The notes beneath the pieces are model-generated. The model saw only the letters and a list, made by a program, of their open reading frames with translations, did not search any database and had not been told where the DNA came from. 64,000 nucleotides of DNA from Rhinopomastus cyanomelas (lineage: Eukaryota > Chordata > Aves > Bucerotiformes > Rhinopomastidae), in the NCBI GenBank assembly GCA_013400115.1, contig VXBP01010266.1, forward strand, positions 2,108,001 to 2,172,000. The letters run 5' to 3'. Shown piece by piece: positions 59,101 through 64,000 of this stretch. The position numbers and the translations under genes are program-made. Numbering within the stretch: the first letter of the stretch is position 1; each line of letters opens with the position of its first letter.

Positions 59101-60115
59101 TACATCATGGTCACTGGGAAACATTCTGGTGTTTATGCCATAAGATTCACATGCAAACACTACAGAACACATGAACATAAAGGATATGGAAATCATATGC
59201 CCTGTATAAAGAGTTCTCATAAATAAATAGAAAAAAAGTCTGATGAGTATTAGTGTGAAACTCAGCACTTCCTCAAGCACTCCATGAAGTCTGGAAAGTT
59301 TTCTACTTGCATTTATGCAGATTCAGACTTAATTACTTCTTACTTCTGCGTTAAAGCCGCAACCTTAGGGACAGTGCATCAATATTGTGCACGTGCCCTT
59401 GATTTAATAAATAGCACTGAGGAATAATTATGTTTATTTTCTGTTCACAAATTACTCTGATGACTGACTAATGGCATGTTACACTCTACCACCTGTAATT
59501 TTGAGCAGTCTACTGATAAAGTGTCTTTTGAGCATGATATGCTATCAAAGGTAGCAGAATCTAAGCCTTCAAAACAGCATGCATTTCATTGACACCAAGA
59601 AGCTATTTAGATATGCTTATGTATCAAGACATCTTTATTTCAAAGAAAAAAAAGGCAAAAAACATTAGAGAGTAAAGAGGCATCTTTACAGATTTCATGT
59701 TTTGGCAGATACATGTGTTATGCACATGAGTCCCAAGGGAGCCTGAAAGTTTCTACTTTTCAAGAGCACTTACCGATGGCAGAAAACAGACACATGAGTA
59801 GAAGGATGAGAACACACCAAAGAACATCAGCATTCATCTGTCTTTCAAGCTTACTGCGTTTATAACGGGGTCCATTATTATTTAATAAAGCTTTGGTCTC
59901 ATGCCCTGCAGAAGCAATCACATCAAATCATGTCATGAGTTTTTGCTGTCATTTTAAGGAAACTGCAAAAAGGTGGGATGCCTCATCAGACAGAAAAACT
60001 GCTTTTACCTGCATAGATTACTATTCCTGCAACCTCTTCTGTATTTCTAATGGTACAGCCACGTAACAAAAGGTTCTCTTTGAACAGTCCATCTTTCTTT
60101 CCATTTTTATGTATA
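22490..60115 (-). CDS. ATP10A: ATP10A gene, 18 terminal exons (5' exons outside window)
   Basis: This is a class 5 P4-ATPase, the catalytic subunit of a phospholipid flippase. The mammalian family member moves phosphatidylcholine from the outer to the inner leaflet of the plasma membrane and needs CDC50A (TMEM30A). Eighteen exons with AG/GT borders join in frame to 3787 coding bases (1262 residues). Order: end of A domain, TM3, TM4 with PISLYVSIE, DKTGTL (about residue 182 of the visible protein), N domain with KGAD, TGDKQETA, GDGANDV, TM5-TM10 and a cytosolic tail. ATP10A was chosen over ATP10B and ATP10D because the serine-rich loop after DKTGTL (with RRTGSRAEAKRAS) and the SPVKTIEDF stretch match mammalian ATP10A as I recall it. 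Human ATP10A has about 1500 residues, so about 240 are missing upstream. No frameshift or stop is seen. Family certainty is very high; paralogue certainty is high. Confidence 0.95.
23160..24337 (-). other. ATP10A: ATP10A introns around the TM9-TM10 exon
   Basis: Introns 23160-23811 (652 bases) and 24000-24337 (338 bases). Both are AT-rich with clean GT-AG ends and no repeat I can identify. Confidence 0.8.
23812..23999 (-). CDS. ATP10A: ATP10A exon: TM9-TM10
   Basis: It encodes TFLHWSSCTLSILLFFFVAL, VYNASCPVCHPPSNPYWTME, then RLMGDPMFYFTCIISPVVAL and LP, ending two bases into an Arg codon. The cysteine-rich exoplasmic loop with PPSNPYW lies between TM9 and TM10. Donor GTATTG. Confidence 0.95.
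24338..24442 (-). CDS. ATP10A: ATP10A exon: TM7 end and TM8
   Basis: It encodes TYYDSEVDIFSWGTPITTIA followed by LFTVILHLAIETKTW. D-F-WGTP and the hydrophobic TM8 run match class 5 P4-ATPases. The acceptor is TTTACAG and the donor is GTAAGG. Confidence 0.95.
24522..24584 (-). mobile_element. CR1 terminus 11 bases from an ATP10A splice donor
   Basis: GAATCATAGAATCATTAGGG then ATTGAAAGGGACCTCAAAAG, ending CCCCCTGCC. It lies sense to ATP10A and fills about 40 percent of a 153-base intron. Confidence 0.85.
24596..24676 (-). CDS. ATP10A: ATP10A exon: TM7
   Basis: It encodes EYQPHMFWMTMIDALYQSLV then CFFIPYF, 27 codons ending inside TM7. The donor GTAAGTGTTT is followed by a CR1 fragment that starts at about intron base 12. 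The whole downstream intron is 153 bases. Confidence 0.95.
24677..26437 (-). other. ATP10A: ATP10A intron between TM6 and TM7 exons
   Basis: 1761 bases, with one degraded CR1 near 25334 and otherwise unique AT-rich sequence. Confidence 0.8.
25334..25440 (+). mobile_element. Old CR1 fragment
   Basis: AAGCATTGGAACAGGCTGCT through GCTGGAGACATTCAAAAACA resembles a degraded ORF2 end. The tail is not preserved. Confidence 0.6.
26438..26638 (-). CDS. ATP10A: ATP10A exon: TM5-TM6
   Basis: It encodes MFVALLFWYQFYCGFSGSSM, then VDQWYLIFFNLLFSSLPQLV and TGVLDKDVPAEVL. The FFN--F-SLP---GV-D signature around TM6 is diagnostic of P4-ATPases. It ends PQLYKSGQNME before GTAAAA. Confidence 0.96.
27600..27776 (+). 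mobile_element. CR1 composite tail, variant A
   Basis: First terminus: GTGGGGTGTCCCTGCCTGTG... to GATCCCATGG. Second: CTTCTCCAGTGAGGTGAGCC ... GATGATTCTATG. It has the same junction as 6655-6796 and lies antisense in an ATP10A intron. Confidence 0.85.
27781..27960 (-). mobile_element. CR1 fragment, old subfamily
   Basis: CATCGAGTCCAACCACCAAC, then AACTCATCTAAGGATGGTGA and CCACCCTGGGAAATGTCTGG. The usual terminal octamers are missing where it meets the plus-strand CR1. Confidence 0.7.
28619..28707 (+). mobile_element. CR1 3' terminus, short
   Basis: GACTTGGTCTAGGTGGTCCT through CCCTAATGATTCTATGACC. It lies antisense in the ATP10A intron. Confidence 0.85.
29205..29672 (+). mobile_element. CR1 LINE of a distinct subfamily
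   Basis: The ORF2 end reads as GGCTGAGGGAGCTGGGAATG ... GGTGGTGGAGTCCCCATCCC, and the terminus as GGTCATAGGCTGACTTGATG ... TAATTCTGTGATTCCTGATA. Bases before 29270 may be a separate upstream CR1 piece joined by deletion. A sister terminus lies at 47779. Confidence 0.8.
29826..30000 (-). mobile_element. CR1 3' end, old subfamily
   Basis: ATGGAATCATAGAATCATGC, then AGGTTGGAAAAGACCTCCAA and CCTCCAGGGATGGGGACTCC. This is the form common across birds. Confidence 0.88.
30867..30992 (-). CDS. ATP10A: ATP10A exon: P-domain end and TM5
   Basis: It encodes AVMASDFAIPRFRYLEKLLL, then [20 protein letters not shown] and NA. ASD(F/Y)AI and the HG-W-Y-R-L stretch precede TM5 in all P4-ATPases. Both ends are phase 0, donor GTAAGT. 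Confidence 0.96.
33658..33715 (-). mobile_element. CR1 terminus, degraded
   Basis: CATAAAATCATCAAGGCTGG then AAACAACCTCCAGGATCAAG. It is only about 55 bases and diverged, so the call is tentative. Confidence 0.5.
33868..34335 (+). mobile_element. Mosaic CR1: old backbone with a young-subfamily patch
   Basis: 33868-33943 and 34087-34335 belong to an older subfamily with tail CCTTAATGATTCCATGACC. 33944-34086 is the young type (CTGAGGGGTGACCTCATTCA ... GGTTCCATGTGAATGTG). ATAGGACAAG occurs at both the inner and outer break. Confidence 0.8.
34392..34468 (-). CDS. ATP10A: ATP10A exon: GDGANDV motif
   Basis: This short 77-base exon encodes [20 protein letters not shown] followed by GQEGMQ. GDGANDV coordinates magnesium in the P domain. 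The frame continues to AVMASDFA in the next exon. Confidence 0.96.
34469..35993 (-). other. ATP10A: ATP10A intron after the P-domain exon
   Basis: 1.5 kb, containing the rearranged CR1 at 34995-35590 and unique flanks. Confidence 0.8.
34995..35590 (+). mobile_element. CR1 with endonuclease piece fused to ORF2 end
   Basis: The forward frame has LLDLVLTNTEGLGGVKVGSN (endonuclease end), then after about 35300 jumps to VILLLYSALVRPHLKYCVQF near the ORF2 C-terminus. Most of the reverse transcriptase is gone and no tail is present. Confidence 0.75.
35994..36315 (-). CDS. ATP10A: ATP10A exon: P domain
   Basis: It encodes ETCAVLLEQCLQCVETK, a variable insert, LVIDGRTLAYALEPILEDKF, then [20 protein letters not shown] and KAMTLAIG. 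DGRTL and CCR-S-TPLQK are strongly conserved in P4-ATPases. The acceptor is TTTTTTTCAG and the donor is GTAAGT. Confidence 0.97.
36316..37635 (-). other. ATP10A: ATP10A intron, no repeat seen
   Basis: 1320 bases of AT-rich unique sequence. A plus-strand frame at 36814-37122 (102 codons) is unsupported. Confidence 0.8.
37636..37820 (-). CDS. ATP10A: ATP10A exon: hinge, GIEDRLQ and TGDKQETA
   Basis: It encodes GATGIEDRLQDGVPETIANL, then RKAGLQIWVLTGDKQETAVN and IAYACKLLDHDEEIITLNAE. GIEDRLQ and TGDKQETA are conserved hinge and P-domain motifs of P4-ATPases. It ends SP at a codon boundary before GTGAGC. Confidence 0.97.
37821..39624 (-). other. ATP10A: ATP10A intron, no repeat seen
   Basis: 1804 bases of unique sequence. 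Nothing recognised. Confidence 0.8.
39625..39751 (-). CDS. ATP10A: ATP10A exon: N domain to hinge
   Basis: It encodes VLSKEEYACWLKRHLEAESS, then IENREELLFQSALRIEKNLH and LLG. It follows a 320-base intron (39752-40071) that contains a composite CR1. The donor is GTAATG and the exon ends one base into the Gly codon of GATGIED. Confidence 0.95.
39806..39960 (-). mobile_element. CR1 composite with two termini
   Basis: 39818-39869 is the terminal 50 bases of the young CR1. From 39870 a different CR1 terminus (AGGATGTTAGGGGTTGGAAG ... CCAACCCCGCTGCCAGAGCA) follows directly. It sits in the 320-base intron between two ATP10A exons. Confidence 0.85.
40072..40175 (-). CDS. ATP10A: ATP10A exon: N domain, GLRTLCIAKR
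   Basis: It encodes DDPWGKHQKKIQSKTQNYLN, then LYAVDGLRTLCIAKR. The GLRTL element is conserved in P4-ATPases. The donor is AGA|GTAAGT. A run of nine adenines in the coding strand lies in the HQKKI region, but the frame is kept. Confidence 0.95.
42267..42590 (-). mobile_element. CR1 3' end, old
   Basis: ATCATAGTATCGTAGAATGT, then AACCCATCCAGGGAAGATGA and GGCAGCCTGTTCCAGTGCCT. The minus frame still reads MTSDQTRGSDLNLHQGKFML. Confidence 0.85.
42700..42803 (-). mobile_element. CR1 3' terminus, young
   Basis: CACACAGAATCATAGAATCA, then TTAGGGATTGGAAGGGACCT and GATCACCTAGACCATGTCAC. It matches the subfamily consensus closely. Confidence 0.88.
43431..43505 (+). mobile_element. CR1 3' terminus, young
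   Basis: GGATTGGACTAGATGATCTT, then TTGAGGTCCCTTCCAACCCC and a degraded tail. It is in opposite orientation to the copy at 42700. Confidence 0.85.
44785..45346 (-). CDS. ATP10A: ATP10A exon: nucleotide-binding domain with KGAD
   Basis: This is the second-largest exon. It runs from VRDRFGLRSPVKTIEDFIRR through a variable serine-rich stretch to [40 protein letters not shown] and [29 protein letters not shown] and KGAD are standard N-domain motifs that bind ATP. It ends one base into a codon, donor GTACTT. Confidence 0.97.
45347..46729 (-). other. ATP10A: ATP10A intron before the KGAD exon is reached
   Basis: 1383 bases following the FFIALTICN exon, with one CR1 terminus at 46590 close to the donor. 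The rest is AT-rich unique sequence. Confidence 0.8.
46590..46665 (-). mobile_element. CR1 3' terminus, old
   Basis: AGTATCACAGTATCACAGTA, then AGGTTGGAAAAGACCTTAAA and GATCATCCAGTCCAACC. It lies just upstream of the ATP10A exon donor at 46730 in genome order, inside the intron after that exon. Confidence 0.8.
46730..46924 (-). CDS. ATP10A: ATP10A exon: start of nucleotide-binding domain
   Basis: It encodes 65 codons starting EKDITPDPSLLEKV and containing HLSPELCDIFDFFIALTICN and TVVVTAPNQPRQK. The FFIALTICNTVV helix is a conserved P4-ATPase N-domain element. Both ends are phase 0. The exon is easily missed because its open frame is short in the genome. Confidence 0.93.
46925..48062 (-). other. 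ATP10A: ATP10A intron after the serine-rich loop exon
   Basis: 1138 bases with one antisense CR1 terminus at 47779. Confidence 0.8.
47779..47885 (+). mobile_element. CR1 3' terminus, same subfamily as 29205
   Basis: ACTTGGCACTTAGTGACATG, then GTCATAGGCTGGACTTGATG and CAGTAATTCTGTGATTC. Confidence 0.85.
48063..48280 (-). CDS. ATP10A: ATP10A exon: serine-rich cytosolic loop
   Basis: It encodes AKRLAMYQELDSEEDEAVPK, then GGTLSQRDSICSHQS and RRTGSRAEAKRASILSKH. This acidic then basic, serine-rich loop between the P-domain start and the N domain is characteristic of ATP10A and is the main basis for the paralogue call. It lies 8.4 kb downstream of the DKTGTL exon and ends on a codon boundary. Confidence 0.95.
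48281..56703 (-). other. ATP10A: ATP10A 8.4-kb intron without CR1
   Basis: The largest complete intron in the window. I see no CR1, LTR or other dispersed repeat in it, only the 25-base duplication at 52056. A 63-codon phase-0 open stretch at 50923-51111 (minus) is discussed as a finding. Confidence 0.75.
52056..52105. repeat. Perfect 25-base tandem duplication
   Basis: The unit beginning GCCTGTAGGTAATTTTATAT and ending TTATG occurs twice head to tail without a mismatch. It lies in the CR1-free intron. Confidence 0.95.
56704..56956 (-). CDS. ATP10A: ATP10A exon: TM4 and phosphorylation site
   Basis: It begins VMIPISLYVSIEIVK, with the P4-specific PISL motif in TM4, and contains FIFSDKTGTLTENKMVFRR. 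The Asp of DKTGTL, codon at 56786-56788, is the residue phosphorylated in the catalytic cycle. It ends EYSHDDN plus one base. The acceptor is CTAG and the donor is GTGAGC. Confidence 0.97.
56957..59773 (-). other. ATP10A: ATP10A introns flanking the TM4-start exon
   Basis: Introns 56957-57783 and 57918-59773. Both lack recognisable repeats and have standard GT-AG ends. Confidence 0.8.
57784..57917 (-). CDS. ATP10A: ATP10A exon: lumenal loop and start of TM4
   Basis: It encodes GHGLWVWQYGEKKKPIFDVP, then a loop and the hydrophobic segment SVYLFLTVIIVFQ. This is the TM3-TM4 exoplasmic loop and the beginning of TM4, which lines the lipid path in P4-ATPases. It ends at a codon boundary with donor GTAATC. 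Confidence 0.95.
59774..59905 (-). CDS. ATP10A: ATP10A exon: A-domain end and TM3
   Basis: It encodes GHETKALLNNNGPRYKRSKL, then ERQMNADVLW and the hydrophobic TM3 run VLILLLMCLFSAI. HETKA followed by GPRYKRSKLER is typical of P4-ATPases. The intron before it is only 103 bases (59906-60008). Donor GTAAGT. Confidence 0.95.
60009..60115 (-). CDS. ATP10A: ATP10A exon: end of actuator domain
   Basis: This is the most upstream exon found. It encodes HKNGKKDGLFKENLLLRG followed by CTIRNTEEVAGIVIYAG, the conserved A-domain stretch leading toward TM3. The acceptor is TGCAG at 60116 and the donor is GTAAAA at 60008. The exon begins with the last base of a split codon and ends one base into a Gly codon. 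The upstream exon carrying the DGET motif was not found in the window. Confidence 0.95.
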
Positions 60116-60774
60116 CTGCAGAAAATGAAAAACAGAACAAAGTGCAGCACGTCAAGACATTCAGCTTGTTCAATCGTACCTCTCTGTAATACGACAAACC
60201 CAAGACACATCGTCAACGTTTAAGAAGTTTTGTCAACCTGATGTTGAAATATTTCCTTAGATCTTACTCCTGGGAAGAAACTCTGGCAGACTTTGAAAAG
60301 TGAGAATACTTACCCAAGAATTTGAGATGTGCAACAGCCCAGCTGGAGCAGTACCAGTTGCTGGTGACGCTACAAATGTACTGGACAAATACTCACTAGA
60401 GAGATGCGGGTCAAGTCTAGAGCATGTGTGCAACCTACCTAATGCTTTCAAAATGCACTGGACTTCTTGTGCATGTGCCGTCACAGTTAATCCACTCCAC
60501 CTAAGAGCAGCTTAGGTGCAGTGCATATGATTAAGCCACTATTAATATATTTTTATCAAAGAAATCCTAGAGAGCAATGTGGTGAAATTGAGAAAGGACT
60601 GTGCTTCAGAAGCTGCGATACTCAGGAAGACGTACCAGGGATAAGCTGCGCCAGTTCAGTGAAAAATAAAGGAAAAATATTTCATAAGTTTATCAGAATA
60701 ACATGAGAAACTCCCTTCGAAGTGACTCACACTCTAAGAGAGACAAAATGACCTGTGTCTTGATGATTCTCATT

Positions 60775-61000
60775 GAACAGCACAAGAAAAAGAGAGAGAG
60801 AATTCTGCCCTTCTGCTCTGGTCTGGTAAGACTTCACCTGGAGTACTGCTTCCAGTTCTGGAGCCCTCAACACAAGAAGGACACAGATCTGTTGGAGCAT
60901 GTCCAGGGGAGGGCCACAAAAATGATCAGAATGCTGGAGCATCTCTCTTATGAGGACAGCCTGGGAGAGCTGGGGTTGTTCAGCTTGAAGAGGAATAGAA
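60775..61000 (+). mobile_element. CR1 internal fragment without tail
   Basis: The forward frame reads LPFCSGLVRLHLEYCFQFWS, then PQHKKDTDLLEHVQGRATKM and LGELGLFSLKRN: the ORF2 C-terminal region. It ends abruptly at about 61000. Confidence 0.85.
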
Positions 61001-61253
61001 AAAAAGTGGTAGGTTTGACAGATGAGGTAGACGCAGCAGCAAGACCAGAAACAGAGAAGTAGATAACATCAGGTTTGCAATACTTATACAAAACTAGGAG
61101 AGAACTTCCCCTGCTCAGCCCATCCTCCATGCTAGCCTCAGCTACAACGGACGTTTGGCTTCTGTCCTCTTCAGCAAACCTCCTTAAGCCACTGCCACAC
61201 CTTTTATCAAAGGAGCTTCAAATTGTGAAGGCTGCCCATCAGCCCTTTGCAGT

Positions 61254-61347
61254 CTCATAGAATCATAGAATCATTAGGGATTGGAAGGGACCTCGAAAGA
61301 TCATGCAGCCCAATCCCCCTGACACAGCAGGATCACCTAGACCAAGT
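61254..61347 (-). mobile_element. CR1 3' terminus, young
   Basis: TCATAGAATCATAGAATCAT, then GGGATTGGAAGGGACCTCGA and GGATCACCTAGACCAAGTAC. Confidence 0.88.
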
Positions 61348-63444
61348 ACTGTGGCAAGTAATTTTTTAGTGATTCCATACTGTAGAAACAATGCCACTAC
61401 AAGGGTTCTGCTATTCCACTACTTTGGGAAGTTGAATTCTGCTTCAGCCTTTCTTGCAAATCATGAGGACGTTAGGTTAGATTTCCAGTATAGTCTCCAA
61501 ACAACAGTTATGATTCCTTTTAATAAATGGGACTTTTAAAGATAAACCTACTTAATTAAAATCTATGGGGAAGGAAGCTAGCAGGGCCTGGAGGAAACTC
61601 ACTCTTTCCTTCTTGTCTGCACTCACTCCTGGTGACTTGCTAACAGAACGTACACACAAGGCAACTTGACAATAGGGAGAAAAACTTACAGACATATTGG
61701 TCTGGGTTAAAAAATACTGAAAACTAGAGGTGGATAAAACTGCTCATGTTGACAACAAACCTGCCAAAGCTGCTACTATTTTATGTCTGGGTGGAAACAT
61801 GGCTTAGGTCTCACTTCTAGCCCTGCAGAGGAACAAACCTTAAGCTTGTTACAGAGGCTTAACAGTCTGGTTTTTCCCTCTTCTGGAATCAGGCCACTGT
61901 AACTCTGGAGGCAAAGAGGGAAACATTTTTCTGTCAGTATTTAAATCAGTGTCCAGCTGACGCTGCTGAGATGCCTGGAATGTGAAGGCTTAGCCCAGAA
62001 GCAAACTCACTGGCAAGTTCAGGAGCAGTGCTCTTTTCCCTGCCATTTCTCACACAGATGACACTGCAAATATGCAGCACCTAAACATCTAAAACACACA
62101 TGCACCACGAGTTAGGACAAACAGACAGATCAGATGCAGTCAGCTCCTAGATTGCTAGACCACTCTGAAAGTATTAATGTAGAAGTAAGTTTCCTGGTTT
62201 AATACAGTAATGTGTAAACAGGTCCAATAGGTAGACTGCTTCAGCCTTCTATTATGTTTTTCCTTGCTATGTGTTTACCAGCACTAAATAACAAGGTGAC
62301 ATATTTTCTTCCATGCTCCCATTCCTCAAGTGTATTACCAAGTAAATTACTTACACTCCCAAAGAAAACAAATAATCTTAAACGTAGCCTCAGTGCACAT
62401 CATGACTCAGAACCTTCCTGACACTTGACTATGACGAAACTTCAGTCTAGGCTGTTGTTTTTCCTTCCAGGAGAGGTGGTGTCACTACAGTACATTAAAG
62501 GGACATCACTGCCTAGGATTTATACTTCTTTTTTCTTTTAAAAACATGATTTTATACTAATGTGGTTTGTTATCTTGTGGCAAGCTTTAAAATAGAAACA
62601 CACAAATGTATTGCTATTATTATAAGTCTTTGCTATACTTTAGTATGATCAGAGCTCTCTTTTCTTGTCTAATGATAACATTTGTATTTTCAGAGAAGAG
62701 CTGAAAAACCAGAATGCCAGCTATTATTTCTCCTTTCTTCTTGCCCACATACACACACAGAAGCTAGAAGAAAGATCTTAAAGCAGATTTTATCATTTTT
62801 GGGTCCCAGCATGGGATTTTTGAATGTTTGCTGTGCATGCTGTACATTATCTGGATAAACCCATATGGGCAGGCAGCATGCTAGGTTTTATTCCACTCTT
62901 CTTACACAGAACAATTTTTAAAGGGGAAATAAAAAATGTGGAAATGTGCTTGAGATACCTGAGGGAGCAGAAACTGCAAAACACTATTAGAGCAAGTATC
63001 TGAGTGGAACTAGCAGTCTGCCTGCCTGTCTGCAGACCCAGAGTGTGTCCTTGCAGTCGGTGACAATATAACGGAAGAAGCCATGCGTGGGAATGTGCTG
63101 CTATGCTTTTGCAGATACAGGATAGCACACAGGTCTTAAGTATTTTCAATGTCTGTGTGATTCTTTGATTATCATGTCCCTTTTTACACTAGCCTGCCTG
63201 TGCTACACCTGTAGTGGTTGCATTTCAGAAGAAATGTGAGGAACAGAGTTTTTACAACATACACATGTAAATACTGATCTTCCCTGAAAGATTTGTGAGC
63301 CCGGGCTTTGGAACCAAACGAGCTCTTCACATTTCAGACAGAATGTATGCTTTGAATGCATGCTAATGTATGCTTTGAAATAAAGGAAATCGCAAAAGAA
63401 GGGGAAAAAAAAATCTCCTCGCGTGATAAATTAGGAGACTGAGA

Positions 63445-63764
63445 GGTTCTGGAGATGGGTAGATTTAGACTGGATGTGAGGAGGAAGTTCTTCACCGTGA
63501 GAGTGGTGAGAGCCTGGAATCGGTTGCCCAGGAAGGTGGTGGAGGCCCCATCCTTGGAGGTGTTTAAGGCCAGGCTGGATGAGGCTCTGGCCATCCTGAT
63601 CTGGGGTGGGGTGTCCCTGCCCATGGTAGGGGAGTTGGAACTGGATGATCCTGCGGTCCCTTCTAACCCTGACTGACTGTATGACTTGGTCTAGGTGATC
63701 CTGCTGTGGACTAGATGACCTTTTGAGGTCCCTTCCAATCCCTAATGATTCTATGATTCTCTGT
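63445..63764 (+). mobile_element. CR1 composite, variant B
   Basis: An older-subfamily body (forward frame MGRFRLDVRRKFFTVRVVRA) ends CTGACTGACTGTATGA at about 63684. It is followed at once by CTTGGTCTAGGTGATCCTGC and a young terminus with tail ATGATTCTATGATTCT. It mirrors 9146-9860. Confidence 0.88.
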
Positions 63765-64000
63765 TGAGGGGTTGGTCCCCACTCTTTACTTCAATGATGC
63801 AACCTGGTCCCTCAGTTGTAAATCTCTTGCAGCACAGCTGATGAGAGTTGGAAATCTGATGCTTCTGATGGATTAAAACCGGGTGTGTTGGCTTTTTGCT
63901 GTGTCAAAACATATTCACACCTTTTGTAAAACATTAAAGATTACACAGAGTCAGTATTGAACAACAGTCCTCTAAAAGGCTCTACCATGTTTTCTGCTAC

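Larger units (their letters stand above)
60116..64000 (-). other. ATP10A: Partial upstream intron of ATP10A
   Basis: No exon with the DGET motif or earlier TM segments was found here, so this should be one intron continuing past the window. It holds CR1 pieces at 60775, 61254 and 63445. 61348-63444 is unique AT-rich sequence. An overlooked short exon cannot be fully excluded. Confidence 0.65.

Noticed and set aside
60257..60484. Possible upstream ATP10A exon in a 75-codon minus frame
   Set aside because: The peptide has no P4-ATPase motif such as DGETNLK, and its reading does not lead into HKNGKKDG.
1..64000. CRISPR array, tRNA, rRNA or bacterial operon
   Set aside because: The only regularly repeated elements are CR1 tails and short microsatellites, and I saw no tRNA- or rRNA-like sequence.

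Overview
This window is vertebrate nuclear DNA, almost certainly from a bird. It has a large split gene with GT-AG introns, about three dozen CR1 LINE fragments ending in the octamer-type ATTCTATG tail, and one solo LTR of a family I know from bird genomes. There are no bacterial-type operons, CRISPR arrays, tRNA or rRNA genes. Most CR1 copies belong to one closely related subfamily. Such a dominant CR1 load is known in woodpeckers, hornbills and hoopoes, so that clade is my guess, not a demonstrated fact.

The only gene I can support is ATP10A, a class 5 P4-ATPase (phospholipid flippase catalytic subunit), on the minus strand. Eighteen consecutive 3' exons lie between 60115 and 22490. I placed each splice site by hand. 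All junctions keep phase, giving one open frame of 1262 residues (the first residue is partial), running from the end of the actuator (A) domain through TM3-TM10 to the C-terminal tail and stop codon. The DKTGTL phosphorylation site, the KGAD nucleotide-binding motif, TGDKQETA and GDGANDV are intact, so the gene looks functional. The N-terminal part (TM1-TM2 and most of the A domain, roughly 240 residues) must lie beyond the right edge. A probable poly(A) signal lies near 21910.

Positions 1-21.9 kb are downstream intergenic DNA. I see no exons there, only CR1 pieces in both orientations, a solo LTR (7227-7813), a GGGA microsatellite and unique sequence. Introns of ATP10A hold about sixteen further CR1 pieces, evenly split between strands. 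In contrast, 47.9-60.7 kb holds none that I can see.

I found no new multi-gene system. The most notable observations are recurrent double-tailed (composite) CR1 copies, one CR1 sitting 11 bases inside an intron donor, a mosaic CR1, the CR1-free block, and a conserved-looking motif in the ATP10A cytosolic tail.
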